The position numbers were made by a program, and so were the translations under genes. Shown piece by piece: positions 8,028 through 16,257 of a DNA stretch of 64,000 nt (within the stretch, counting starts at the first letter, position 1; each line of letters starts with the position of its first letter). The notes beneath the pieces were generated by a model that was given only the letters and a program-made list of their open reading frames with translations, had not been told where the DNA came from and made no database searches. The stretch is from positions 4,030,001 to 4,094,000 of the forward strand of contig OZ252253.1 of NCBI GenBank assembly GCA_965249775.1. Direction: 5' to 3'. The DNA comes from UBA822 sp965249775. Lineage in GTDB: Bacteria; Gemmatimonadota; Gemmatimonadetes; Longimicrobiales; Gaopeijiaceae.

Positions 8028-8771
8028 ATGCTGAACGGATTCTGGAAGCTCACTTGGGTCGAGACGAAAGTCTTCGCGAGGGAGCCGATGGGATCCGTGG
8101 TGAGCCTCGCCCTGCCGGTGATCCTCTTCATCCTTTTGGGACGGTCCCTGAGCTTCGGCGAGCAGGACACCAACTCGGCGGCTGAGATTCCGTTCAACCT
8201 GCCGATCCTGTTCGCATTAATCATCGCCCTCCAGGCGGTGGTTTCGCTCGTTGTGATCATCTCGATCTACAGGGAAGGAGGGATCCTCAAGCGCCTCCGG
8301 GCGACACCGCTTTCCCCCCTGACGATCCTGAGCGCTCACGTGTTCGTCAAGCTCGGCTTCACGGTCGTCAGTTTGGGGCTTCTGGTCTTGGCCGGGCGGC
8401 AGATCTTTCCCGGTGCGATGGACATAAACCTGCCCAGCTTCACGGCGGCTCTCCTACTGAGCACGCTGAGCATTCTCTCGCTCGGCTTCGTGATTGCCAG
8501 TCTCGTTCCCACGTCCCGGTTTGCCCGGCCGATCGTTGCCGGATTCCTATATCCGATGATCGCGTTGTCGGGTCTGTTCTTTCCCATCGAACAGCTCCCA
8601 TCCGCGCTTCAGATCGTCGCGCAGGGGCTCCCCACCACCCACGCCGTCTCGCTCATGGAGGGAATCTGGGAGGGCTCGGGTTGGGGTGCGCACTGGGGGA
8701 GTGTGGCGGGGTTGATTCTCGTGTTCGCGGTTTGCACCGGGCTTTCGACCAAGGTCTTTCGTTGGGAGTGA
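8028..8771 (+). CDS. ABC-2 type transporter permease
   Basis: 247 residues with about six membrane helices. It shows the ABC-2 layout: an N-terminal amphipathic region, a first helix (VVSLALPVILFILLG), the cytoplasmic loop YREGGILKRLRATPLSP typical of this family, and a C-terminal ALSGLFFPIEQLP segment. It follows the ATPase gene at 7107-8024 by three bases and surely forms an exporter with it. Substrate not predictable. Confidence 0.9.
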   Translation: MLNGFWKLTWVETKVFAREPMGSVVSLALPVILFILLGRSLSFGEQDTNSAAEIPFNLPILFALIIALQAVVSLVVIISIYREGGILKRLRATPLSPLTILSAHVFVKLGFTVVSLGLLVLAGRQIFPGAMDINLPSFTAALLLSTLSILSLGFVIASLVPTSRFARPIVAGFLYPMIALSGLFFPIEQLPSALQIVAQGLPTTHAVSLMEGIWEGSGWGAHWGSVAGLILVFAVCTGLSTKVFRWE

Positions 8772-8772
8772 C

Positions 8773-9444
8773 TCACACAGTGCCTTCCGCGTCCGGTCCC
8801 TCGCGAGGCATGAACGTCCCACGCCCTCCGAAGTGTCGGCGCTCCTGACTCTCCACGGAAGGATCCCGGAAACGAATCAGGCGTGTAGGGTGGCGCTCGG
8901 TCGGCTTTCCGAGTGACTTGGCGAGTGCCGTTGTGCCTTCGTCCAGGATCTCGGCCACCTTCCGCGAGGGCCAGGGGGCTTTTCCGTCCCGGATCGAGCT
9001 GAATCGCCCAAGGTGCTCCAGAGCGATCATCAAGCCCGGCATGGCCGCGACCGCAGCGGGGTCGTTGTTCAAGAGCCGGTGGCTCCTCGTTCCGATGTTG
9101 AGGAGGAGAGCTTCCGTGAACTCGGGCAGAGGGTCATCACGAATCGCGCTGAGCAACCCCCGCACTTCATCCGAGTCCATCTCCGGGGGGCCACCCTGCC
9201 ACACCCATACCGCGTGCTCCACCGCGTGCAGAAAATCCCAGGCGAGCTGCCGGCCCCGGTTCTGAAGCCGTCGGCGCTCGAAGAACCATTCGACGATCGC
9301 TACGGTCATCACGATCCCGATGATCTCGGTTCCGAGATTCATCAGGAGGGTTCCGGCGGACGTCTCCACTCCGATGAAGAAGGACGTCCCCAGCATGATC
9401 GCGGCGACGAAGAGGAAGCCGCCGGTTACAAGCGCTCTAAGCAT
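8773..9444 (-). CDS. Membrane protein of unknown function
   Basis: 223 residues with two N-terminal membrane helices (LVTGGFLFVAAIMLGTSFFIGVE and LLMNLGTEIIGIVMTVAIVEWFF), followed by an all-helical cytoplasmic part of about 165 residues. The helices run directly into a basic RRRLQNRGRQLAWDFLHAVEHAVWVWQ stretch. No conserved enzymatic motif is seen. It is convergent with the ABC-2 permease (stops one base apart). Confidence 0.7.
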   Translation of the reverse strand: MLRALVTGGFLFVAAIMLGTSFFIGVETSAGTLLMNLGTEIIGIVMTVAIVEWFFERRRLQNRGRQLAWDFLHAVEHAVWVWQGGPPEMDSDEVRGLLSAIRDDPLPEFTEALLLNIGTRSHRLLNNDPAAVAAMPGLMIALEHLGRFSSIRDGKAPWPSRKVAEILDEGTTALAKSLGKPTERHPTRLIRFRDPSVESQERRHFGGRGTFMPREGPDAEGTV

Positions 9445-9525
9445 GACGCCTATCTTGCAGCGATTCTGCCCCGATGGCCACCAGAGTCCGTTGGTTACTC
9501 CTCGCGGCTCGCCCCGAGCCCGATC

Positions 9526-10482
9526 TCAGTCAGATGGGCCGGTCTGGGCCGGGAGGACTGGCGGCGGCTCGCGGTCCTGCAACGTGTTGGCCCCCCAACC
9601 GCCCTCGGCCCGACTGGCCACGGCCCCCAGGAGTCCGTCGAGCGCGCGCTGCCCCCTGCGCATGGCGTAGCGGTAGACGGCTCGATACCCCTTCACTCCG
9701 AGGCCGCCGCCCGTCGCACCACCCGCGACCAGGATGGCCAGGGGCACGACGACCCCGATCCCCGAGAGCCCGATCGCGGCGACCGCGGCTGCCCCCGCCA
9801 ATCCCAGACCGAGGCCAATGGCTCCGGTGATCCCGGTCACGACCCCCCCCTGTACTAGGTCCTGCGTGTAGGACCAGCCTACCGGACTGCGGAGGGTTAC
9901 CTCGCACGAGGGCTTGGCTCCGTCGATTGGTTGGATGGAAAGAAACACCTGCCGGATCCCGCCATACCTGGCCTCGAGAGCGAAGCCCTCGGGAAACACG
10001 GCATTCAGTCCCTGAATGTCGAAGACCAGCACTCCTCCGCTGAGCGTGTCCCCCCGCCGATCGGTCAAGGTCAGGCGGTACGGCCCAACCGGGAAGACGG
10101 CCTCTATCGTGGAGAGCACCTCCTGCGCCGTCGCCTCGATGACGCGCCGGACGGTGTGGGTCTCCGGTGGGTTGCCGAGGAACCACCGGGCCAGGCGCCG
10201 CCGCTTCTTCTTCGGGAGAGTACGCTCCGCGTGCAGGTCGGCCAGCGCCGCATCCACAAACTCGTTCGCGATCCCGACCTCCAAGGCCGCGGACCGCACG
10301 TGCGTCAACGCGTATCCCTCGGGAGGAGCCCCGTCCGCCGTCTCGCGCTCGGCCACGCCACTCTCTGCGGTCTCGCTCTCGGCCTTCTCCGCCCTTCGTG
10401 CGGCCTCGGCCTGAAGCTGAGCCGCCCGCTGCCATAGTCGGGCCGCCTCTTCCTCATTGAGAAATTCGGGATCGGACTCCAT
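9526..10482 (-). CDS. Hypothetical protein with N-terminal helical and C-terminal membrane region
   Basis: 318 residues from ATG at 10482; the open frame extends further upstream, but the extension has no protein character and the divergent NHL-repeat gene starts nearby. The N-terminus is an acidic Glu/Ala-rich helix (NEEEAARLWQRAAQLQAEAARRAEKAE) resembling short SHOCT-like or coiled regions. A middle mixed domain (about 120-230) has the basic run PKKKRRRLARWFLGNPPETH. The C-terminus has two glycine/alanine-rich membrane helices (GITGAIGLGLGLAGAAAVAAIG and VVVPLAILVAGGATGGGLG) and a basic tail. No function recognised. Confidence 0.65.
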   Translation of the reverse strand: MESDPEFLNEEEAARLWQRAAQLQAEAARRAEKAESETAESGVAERETADGAPPEGYALTHVRSAALEVGIANEFVDAALADLHAERTLPKKKRRRLARWFLGNPPETHTVRRVIEATAQEVLSTIEAVFPVGPYRLTLTDRRGDTLSGGVLVFDIQGLNAVFPEGFALEARYGGIRQVFLSIQPIDGAKPSCEVTLRSPVGWSYTQDLVQGGVVTGITGAIGLGLGLAGAAAVAAIGLSGIGVVVPLAILVAGGATGGGLGVKGYRAVYRYAMRRGQRALDGLLGAVASRAEGGWGANTLQDREPPPVLPAQTGPSD

Positions 10483-10612
10483 GGTGGAGCAACCTGAGCC
10501 TGGTATAGGCCTTGTCAACCGGGCGAGACCTGGCACGAGAGCCCGCGATGCCTCACATTCCCCACCCGATTTCCTGCAGCGATGACCTTGTCCGATGACC
10601 AGAGGTGCTCCA

Positions 10613-11896
10613 ATGAACAAGACGCGCGATGGTGTTCCGGCTTCGGCACCGCTCCTGCTTTCCCTGATTCTTGCCTTTACCTTGCCGGCACTTTTCCCGG
10701 GAGATGCCTGGGCCCAGCGTGGCGCGGCGGGTCCGCCTGAACACGCGAACGTGGAGCCGGTCAACTACCTCCCCAACCCCTACGTAACCGAGCGAAACTT
10801 CGGGACGCTCCCCAATGGACGGAGCTGGGGCTCGGTTAGCGCGGTGAATGTCGACATCGACGGTGTCCATATCTGGGCCGGCGACCGGTGCGGGACAAAC
10901 TCCTGCGCCACCTCCGACGTGGACCCCATCGTCAAGCTCGATCCTGACGGAAACGTGGTCCAGAGCTTCGGAGCGGGAGAAATCATCTGGCCCCACGGGA
11001 TGGACGTGGACGCAGATGGTAACGTCTGGATAGCGGACGCCCGCGTCGCAAATGCCCGGGAGTTGCAGGCTAACCCCGGCGCGGCGGGCAAGGGGAGCTC
11101 GGTGATCAAGTTCAGCCCGGAGGGCGAGGTGCTCATGGTTCTGGGTACGCCCGGTGAGACCGGCGACCCTCCCTCGCACTTCACCGATCCCAACGACGTT
11201 CTGGTCGCGCCGGACGGAAGCATCTTCGTTGGCGACACGCATAGCGCCCAGTTCCAGGATGCGACTACGCCCAACGCGAAGAGTCGCATCTCGAAGTTCG
11301 CCCCCGACGGGACCTTCATCATGAGCTTCGGCCAGTTTGGCTATGCGGACGGCGAGTTCCGGTCTCCGCACTCACTCGCGATGGACTCGCAGGGCCGTCT
11401 GTTCGTAGCCGACCGGGGCAATCGGCGGATCCAGATCTTCGATCAGGAAGGGACGCACCTCGACACGTGGTATCAGTTCAGCCGGATCAGTGGGCTCTTC
11501 ATCGATGACAACGACGTTCTCTACGCCATCGATTCAGAGTCCGACGACAACTACAATCCCGGCTGGAGGAAGGGACTGCGAGTCGGGAGTGCCCGTACGG
11601 GAGAGGTCTGGTACTTCGTCCCGGAGCACGTTTCGGCGCGGGCCTCTGGGATGGGCGGGTTCGGTTCGATGGGCGAGGGGGTCACGGCGGACGCCGAGGG
11701 TAACATCTACGCCGGAGAGGTGGGCCCAATCCAAGGGATGACGAAGTTCGTGCCGAGCATGGACGTTGCTCTGGCGGGTGGGCAGTCCCTCTTCTCGTTG
11801 CGGAATGTGCTCACTGGTGTCGTGCTGGCATTCGCGGCGTTGGGGTTACTCTCGGCGGTGAGAATGGTGAAGCCCACTGGGCCCCAGAGTATCTGA
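10613..11896 (+). CDS. Secreted NHL-repeat six-bladed beta-propeller protein
   Basis: 427 residues. The ATG at 10613 is preferred over one six codons upstream because AGAGGTG lies 6 bases before it. A signal peptide ends near AWAQRG. Repeated NHL blades are visible: PHGMDVDADGNVWIADA, DPNDVLVAPDGSIFVGDT, SPHSLAMDSQGRLFVADRGNRRIQIF and GVTADAEGNIYAGE. A C-terminal membrane helix (NVLTGVVLAFAALGLLSAVRMV) anchors it. Close relatives are annotated as peptidyl-alpha-hydroxyglycine alpha-amidating lyase-like, but the fold alone does not prove lyase activity. It could also be a structural or ligand-binding propeller. Confidence 0.85.
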   Translation: MNKTRDGVPASAPLLLSLILAFTLPALFPGDAWAQRGAAGPPEHANVEPVNYLPNPYVTERNFGTLPNGRSWGSVSAVNVDIDGVHIWAGDRCGTNSCATSDVDPIVKLDPDGNVVQSFGAGEIIWPHGMDVDADGNVWIADARVANARELQANPGAAGKGSSVIKFSPEGEVLMVLGTPGETGDPPSHFTDPNDVLVAPDGSIFVGDTHSAQFQDATTPNAKSRISKFAPDGTFIMSFGQFGYADGEFRSPHSLAMDSQGRLFVADRGNRRIQIFDQEGTHLDTWYQFSRISGLFIDDNDVLYAIDSESDDNYNPGWRKGLRVGSARTGEVWYFVPEHVSARASGMGGFGSMGEGVTADAEGNIYAGEVGPIQGMTKFVPSMDVALAGGQSLFSLRNVLTGVVLAFAALGLLSAVRMVKPTGPQSI

Positions 11897-11950
11897 TCGG
11901 CATGAGGTCGTAAGACTGGGCCTACCCAGGTCCGACGCTTCCAAGTGTGA

Positions 11951-11979
11951 GCCCCGCAGGGTGTCGTGCCCTGCGGGGC
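11951..11979 (+). terminator. Strong GC hairpin after the NHL-repeat gene
   Basis: A perfect 11-bp stem (GCCCCGCAGGG / CCCTGCGGGGC) with a 7-base loop, followed by TTCCTTGC. It lies 55 bases after the stop at 11896. The downstream T run is weak, so termination on the plus strand is likely but not certain. Confidence 0.72.
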
Positions 11980-12143
11980 TTCCTTGCAGATGGCTCCGCC
12001 CTGCAAGCGCAGCGACGAAGCGCTCACCACGTCGTTCCTAGCCGCCCCCCCCAAAAAAATTCATAGAGAAGTTGCGTTGCAGCTATTAGAGTGGAAGTAG
12101 CCGCTACTTTCAAGATTTTTACCGACACAGGCGGACAATCAAG

Positions 12144-12644
12144 ATGAGCAAGAAACACCGGGGAAGCGGATACAGGCACACCCTACCATGGGTGTTCCCC
12201 TACTTCGCCCTCTGGGTCGTCGTGCTGGTGACAACAGCACCGGTCCTTACCATCGCAATGATGCTGAGCGGCCTCGTGCCGAGTTACCTGCACGGTGACA
12301 TCTGGTTCTTCCTTTTTACCCGAGTGCCCGCGATCGCGGTGGCGGGCATCGTGCTCGCAGTCGTCACGAGCGTGCGAGCGGCGGGGCCCATGGTACAGCT
12401 GGGACGGGCCTTCGAGGATGTCGCGCGGGGGGATATGGATCGCCGTTTACGGTTCCGACGGGGCGACAAGTCTTTTCGGGGACTCGAGGCGGCCTTCAAC
12501 GAGATGATGGTGGCCGTGAACGAGCGCGTGAATTCCCCCAGGGGCCTTGAAGCCGAGGACGGAGCAGCTACGCCGCCAAGCCAGGGTGAGACCCCCGAGG
12601 ATTCGTACGTTGACCCCGAGTCGATCTTGTTGGGGGATGGATAG
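12144..12644 (+). CDS. HAMP-domain membrane protein without output domain
   Basis: 166 residues. Two membrane helices (about 15-45 and 57-77) are followed by a HAMP-like segment (VRAAGPMVQLGRAFEDVARGDMDRRLRFRRGDKSFRGLEAAFNEMMVAVNERV) and a short acidic tail. HAMP domains relay signals from membrane sensors to kinase or cyclase domains; here nothing follows, and no kinase is adjacent. It may be a stand-alone adaptor or a reduced sensor. A short AT-rich stretch precedes the gene (12051-12123), with a palindrome AAGTAG-CCG-CTACTT near 12095-12109. Confidence 0.78.
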   Translation: MSKKHRGSGYRHTLPWVFPYFALWVVVLVTTAPVLTIAMMLSGLVPSYLHGDIWFFLFTRVPAIAVAGIVLAVVTSVRAAGPMVQLGRAFEDVARGDMDRRLRFRRGDKSFRGLEAAFNEMMVAVNERVNSPRGLEAEDGAATPPSQGETPEDSYVDPESILLGDG

Positions 12645-12649
12645 CCCGC

Positions 12650-12709
12650 TAGATACCGTTGGTGACTGATAGATCCCGTCCCTGACCGATAGATTCCGTC
12701 GCTGCCGGA
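12650..12709. repeat. Three 20-bp tandem repeats between the HAMP and ASCH-like genes
   Basis: Units start at 12650, 12670 and 12690 with exact 20-base spacing. Each opens with TAGAT, has CCGT at positions 7-10, and has TGAC/TGCC at 14-17. They begin six bases after the HAMP gene stop and end 84 bases before the start at 12794. Confidence 0.8.
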
Positions 12710-12793
12710 CGCGAGCGCTTGCCCGTTAGTCCTGACTTCGGGTAAGGCCGAGCTCAACCCCTGACATGTGAAGGACCTGCAAAGGCTGCCGCG

Positions 12794-13393
12794 ATGCTGC
12801 TGAAACAGGAGACCCTGCAAGGCATCGAGAGCGGCTCCGTCACGGTGGCTTTTCGGAGGTGGCGGCGTCCCACGGTCAAGGCGGGCGGAACACTCCTCAC
12901 GTCAGTTGGCCAGTTGGCCGTCGAGGCCGTAGAGCTAGTGAGCCTTGAGGAGATCACCGAATCCGAGGCGGTCTCGGCAGGGTTCACGAGTCTTGCGTCG
13001 CTCCGCTCCCAGTTGTCGAAGCGCGCGGATGGTGACGTGTACCGAGTTCGCCTCTGTCTGGCCGGTCCCGATCCACGTATCGCACTTCGTGAAGAGATCC
13101 CCGAGGGTGTAGAGTTGGATCTGATCCTGCAGCGTCTGGCGCGCCTCGACTCGCGCGCCGGCTCCGGGCCCTGGACCGGTCGCGTTCTGACAGTTCTGCA
13201 GGAGAGATCGGGGGTGCGAGCCGCCGACCTGGCTCAGGATGCCGGGATGGACAAGGCCGGTTTCAAAACGAATGTCCGCAAGCTAAAGGGCCTCGGGCTG
13301 ACCGAGAGCCTCAGTGTGGGCTATCGGCTGTCACCGCGCGGGGAGGCGGTTCTTGTGCGGCTCAAAGACTCTGATCCTGGGACAGCCGCCTAG
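12794..13393 (+). CDS. ASCH/PUA-like domain fused to a C-terminal winged helix
   Basis: 199 residues. The N-terminal part (LLKQETLQGIESGSVTVAFRRWRRPTVKAGGTLLTSVGQLAVEAVE) has the ASCH-type pattern of a short fixed start, G-rich turn and beta strands; ASCH domains are RNA-binding or nucleoside-related PUA-like folds. The C-terminal about 60 residues (RVLTVLQERSGVRAADLAQDAGMDKAGFKTNVRKLKGLGLTESLSVGYRLSPRGEAVL) read as a winged helix with an LSPRGEAVL wing, as in MarR-like or archaeal regulators. The combination suggests nucleic-acid binding, perhaps autoregulation through the repeats just upstream. Its stop overlaps the convergent SDR remnant. Confidence 0.7.
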   Translation: MLLKQETLQGIESGSVTVAFRRWRRPTVKAGGTLLTSVGQLAVEAVELVSLEEITESEAVSAGFTSLASLRSQLSKRADGDVYRVRLCLAGPDPRIALREEIPEGVELDLILQRLARLDSRAGSGPWTGRVLTVLQERSGVRAADLAQDAGMDKAGFKTNVRKLKGLGLTESLSVGYRLSPRGEAVLVRLKDSDPGTAA

Positions 13394-13755
13394 ACATCGT
13401 CGAGCGTCAGGGGAGTGGGCACGGCCCCATCGATGTCGGTGAACCCGTAGTCCTGTGCCAGTTGCGCAGCCACGAGCACTCTTCCCGTGTGGCACATGGC
13501 CTCGGGGTCATCGGCTAGGGCGGCGACGGCTTTGCCGATGAACTCGGGACTTTCAGAGTTCGAGAAATCAAAAACGCCCGCTGCCACGGTCGCTTCGGTC
13601 CGTACCAGACCGGGGTAGAGCGAGACGACCACAACGCCGTGTTCGGCCAACTCATGGCCCATGTCGGCGGCCATCTTGTCGGTTGCAGCCTTTGAGATTC
13701 CGTAGACGGCGTTTCCCGCGTGCTTTTGGGCGGCCCAGGACGCCTGCGATTCCAC
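13390..13755 (-). pseudogene. C-terminal remnant of a short-chain dehydrogenase (SDR)
   Basis: 121 residues from a GTG. The catalytic YGISKAATDKMAADMG block (YxxxK) and the following VVVVSLYPGLVRTE strand are clear SDR features, closest to the DHRS1-like group. The NAD-binding half (TGxxxGIG, NAG) is missing. The frame stays open upstream to a TAG at 13792-13794, which is the stop codon of the permease gene at 13792-14607, in the same frame. The fragment cannot bind cofactor alone, so it is most likely a broken gene left at the edge of the transporter operon. Confidence 0.78.
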
Positions 13756-13791
13756 CCTGGTGCCGGAAGAAAGAGACTGTGAAACCTGGCC

Positions 13792-14607
13792 CTATCCGAG
13801 CCCCCGTCGAATCCTTGCCGAGACCAACTCCGCGAAGACGACGGTCGCGAGGATGGCAAACAGGATGACACTTACGCGCGACCACCTGAGGGCGTCGATC
13901 GACGCCTGGAGAGCCATGCCGATCCCGCCTGCACCCACCAACCCCAGGATGGTCGCTTCCCGGATGTTGATCTCCCAGCGGTAGATGCTCACGCCCGCCA
14001 TCGTCGGTAGGATCTGCGGCACGAGGCCGAATGCCAGCGCCTGTGCGCGCCCTGCGCCGGTTGTCTCCATCGCCGTCACCGGAAGCTCGGGGGCCTCTTC
14101 GATCGCCTCGTAGACCAGCTTCCCGACGAACCCGACCGACCGAAAGGCGATCGCCAGAACGCCGGCCGGCAGGCCGGGGCCCAGGAGTACCACGAGCATG
14201 AGTGCCCAGATAATCGAGTTGACTGAGCGGGACGTTACGAGCAGCAGGATCGCGATCGGCCGTACGTAGAGGCGGGAAGGGGTCGTAGATGTGGCGGCCG
14301 CAAAGGCCAGAGGCATCGCGATGACAACCCCCAAGGCCGTCCCCAATGTGGCGATGTGGAGGGTGTCCAGAAGCGGGCGTGCCACGGAAACGGCGTACGA
14401 GCCCTCCGGCGGGAACATTCTCGTTCCTAGATCGCGGAGCTGGACTCCCGCGTCCAGGACGAAGGACCACGTCGTCTGAGCCGAGATAGCCGCTGCGGCC
14501 GCCACGAGGGCGGCGGTGAGCACCAGGGCGCCAAGGAATCGTAGCCACTGCTCCTGGCTCGTTCGCCGGCGCCATTCCCGAGCCTCCCCATGCTCCAGGA
14601 CCGGCAT
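13792..14607 (-). CDS. phnE: Phosphonate/phosphite-type ABC transporter permease (PhnE-like, second)
   Basis: 271 residues with an N-terminal helix and about five more membrane segments. The permease EAA-like loop reads YEAIEEAPELPVTAMETTGAGRAQALAFGLVPQ. The PhnE hallmark segment IYRWEINIREATILGLVGAGGIGMAL is intact. Its start overlaps the last base of the preceding permease stop, so translation is coupled. Together with the permease at 14607-15368 it forms a heterodimeric channel for the ATPase at 15412. The substrate class (phosphonate, phosphite or phosphate ester) is inferred from family. Confidence 0.88.
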   Translation of the reverse strand: MPVLEHGEAREWRRRTSQEQWLRFLGALVLTAALVAAAAAISAQTTWSFVLDAGVQLRDLGTRMFPPEGSYAVSVARPLLDTLHIATLGTALGVVIAMPLAFAAATSTTPSRLYVRPIAILLLVTSRSVNSIIWALMLVVLLGPGLPAGVLAIAFRSVGFVGKLVYEAIEEAPELPVTAMETTGAGRAQALAFGLVPQILPTMAGVSIYRWEINIREATILGLVGAGGIGMALQASIDALRWSRVSVILFAILATVVFAELVSARIRRGLG

Positions 14608-15368
14608 CAGAGCAACCTCTGACGGAGCCGTCCCGAGATCACCTCGGCCCCGAAAACCATCCCGATGATCAGAATCAGAATCGCGGAGACCGACTCGAAC
14701 TCATATCGGCTGAATGCGGTCGTGAGCGTGGCTCCGATTCCCCCCGCTCCCACCAGGCCGATCACGGCCGACTCCCGGAAGTTGATGTCCAGCCGGTAGA
14801 GCGTGAGGCCAAGCACGCGCGGCATGACCTGGGGAAGCACGCCGAACACGACGCGAGAGGACCAAGTCGCTCCTGCGGCGGTGAGCGCCTCGAGTGGGGC
14901 GGGATCGACCTCCTCGACAGCTTCCGCGAGAAGTTTTCCGAGGAAGCCGACGCTTGCGACCACGAGGGTCACGACACCGGCGAAGGGACCGAACCCGAAC
15001 ATCGCCACGAACAGGATCGCCACGAGGATCTCGTGGAACGCGCGTGCCACGGCCAGCACACCCCGAGCCGCAGTGTAGACCGGCCCGGGGACCAGGTTGC
15101 GGGCGGCTGCGAGCCCGAGGGGCACCGAAAGCAAGAGGGCCGCCGCCGTGGCCACTGCCGTCATGGCCAGACTCTCCAAGAGGCCGGCACGGATATCGGT
15201 CCACCGCGTGGCGAAGTCGGGCCGAAGCCACCCGCCGAAGAATGCCCCGGTCCGAGACAGCCCCTCCGCGATTCTGGTCGGGTCTATCTCCAATGTCGCG
15301 AGAGCGAGGACGCCGTACAGCGCGAGCCCACCTACGATGAGCCTCCGGTGAGCCGTGCTCTCGATCAT
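14607..15368 (-). CDS. phnE: Phosphonate/phosphite-type ABC transporter permease (PhnE-like, first)
   Basis: 253 residues from the ATG at 15368; the open frame extends to 15449, but that would overlap the ATPase end and adds no conserved residues. It has the coupling loop AEAVEEVDPAPLEALTAAGATWSSRVVFGVLPQ and the signature LYRLDINFRESAVIGLVGAGGIGATL. It pairs with the second permease at 13792-14607. A paralogous two-permease arrangement is common in PhnCDE/PtxABC-type importers. Confidence 0.88.
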   Translation of the reverse strand: MIESTAHRRLIVGGLALYGVLALATLEIDPTRIAEGLSRTGAFFGGWLRPDFATRWTDIRAGLLESLAMTAVATAAALLLSVPLGLAAARNLVPGPVYTAARGVLAVARAFHEILVAILFVAMFGFGPFAGVVTLVVASVGFLGKLLAEAVEEVDPAPLEALTAAGATWSSRVVFGVLPQVMPRVLGLTLYRLDINFRESAVIGLVGAGGIGATLTTAFSRYEFESVSAILILIIGMVFGAEVISGRLRQRLL

Positions 15369-15411
15369 ACGCGGAGGCCGCCAGGGCCCGGCCGACTCAC
15401 TGACTGCTGAT

Positions 15412-16197
15412 TCAGTGACCAAGGATCTCGTCGCCTCCCACAGCCTCATCCCCGTACACGCGCTTCAGGACGTCGTCGTCGAGCGCGGACGGCGGGCCAT
15501 CGAAGACCACCTCGCCATCCTGCAGCCCGATGATTCGAGGGCAGAATCGCCGCGCGAGCGGCACATCATGGAGGTTGATGATCGCAGCGAGGCCCCGCTC
15601 CGTGCAGATCTCGGTGATTAGGGTCATGATCCGGACCGAGGTGGCTGGATCGAGGCTCGCCGTGGGTTCGTCCACCAATAGGACATCGGGATGCTGGATC
15701 AACGCTCTTGCAATCCCCACCCGCTGCTTCTGCCCGCCGGAGAGCTCGTCGCAGCGCGAGTCCTCCAGCCCGGTGAGGCCGACGCGCTCGAGGAGGCCGA
15801 ACGCCTCGCGTACGTCCTCCGGGTCGAAGCGACGCCGTACACTCCGCCAGAATCCGGTCCGGCCCAGCGTGCCCGCGAGCACGTTCTCCATGACGGAGAG
15901 CCGGTCGACCAGCGCGTGCTCCTGGAAGATCATTCCTAGCCGCCTACGCGCGCCTCGAAGCTCCCCGCGTGGCAGGTGGGTCAGCTCGACTCCATCGAGA
16001 AAGATCTGCCCCGACTCAGGCTCCACGAGGCGCTGCACGGCGCGGAGAAGCGTGCTCTTACCCGCCGCCGACGCTCCAATCAGTCCGACGATCTCTTTGG
16101 GGCCGAGCTCGATCGAGACGCCGGAAATCACGGGCTCACCCCGGCCGTAACGAACGACCAGATCCTGGATTCTCAGGGAGTGCTGCGCTTCGCTCAT
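15412..16197 (-). CDS. phnC: Phosphonate-type ABC transporter ATP-binding protein (PhnC-like)
   Basis: 261 residues. Walker A GASAAGKSTLLR, Q-loop IFQEHALVDRLSVMENV (the PhnC pattern), signature LSGGQKQRVGIARAL, Walker B VLLVDEPTASLDP, and switch NLHDVPLARRF. PhnC-family proteins have the H-D switch in this form. It energises uptake through the two PhnE-like permeases. The start codon at 16197 lies in an ATGAGC context that recurs in the 17-bp tandem repeat immediately upstream. Confidence 0.9.
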   Translation of the reverse strand: MSEAQHSLRIQDLVVRYGRGEPVISGVSIELGPKEIVGLIGASAAGKSTLLRAVQRLVEPESGQIFLDGVELTHLPRGELRGARRRLGMIFQEHALVDRLSVMENVLAGTLGRTGFWRSVRRRFDPEDVREAFGLLERVGLTGLEDSRCDELSGGQKQRVGIARALIQHPDVLLVDEPTASLDPATSVRIMTLITEICTERGLAAIINLHDVPLARRFCPRIIGLQDGEVVFDGPPSALDDDVLKRVYGDEAVGGDEILGH

Positions 16198-16206
16198 CGA
16201 TCGAAG

Positions 16207-16257
16207 AAGCTCATCGGGAGTGCAAGCTCATCGGCAGTGCCAGGTCATCGACAGAGC
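16207..16257. repeat. Three 17-bp tandem repeats at the phnD-phnC junction
   Basis: Units start at 16207, 16224 and 16241; units 1 and 2 differ at only one position (AAGCTCATCGGGAGTGC / AAGCTCATCGGCAGTGC), the third is diverged. On the coding (minus) strand each of the first two carries a GATGAGCTT, copying the GATGAGC context of the true phnC start at 16197. Unit 3 overlaps the stop and last codons of the binding-protein gene. Confidence 0.8.

Noticed and set aside
7107..8771. ATPase/permease pair read as CcmA/CcmB because ccmC and ccmD are adjacent
   Set aside because: The ATPase is about 100 residues too long and has the DrrA-type C-terminal domain; the permease shows ABC-2 features rather than CcmB features.
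13390..14607. PhnE-SDR fusion by read-through of the TAG at 13792
   Set aside because: The SDR part lacks the cofactor domain, and in-frame contact after a stop is expected in one of three cases by chance.
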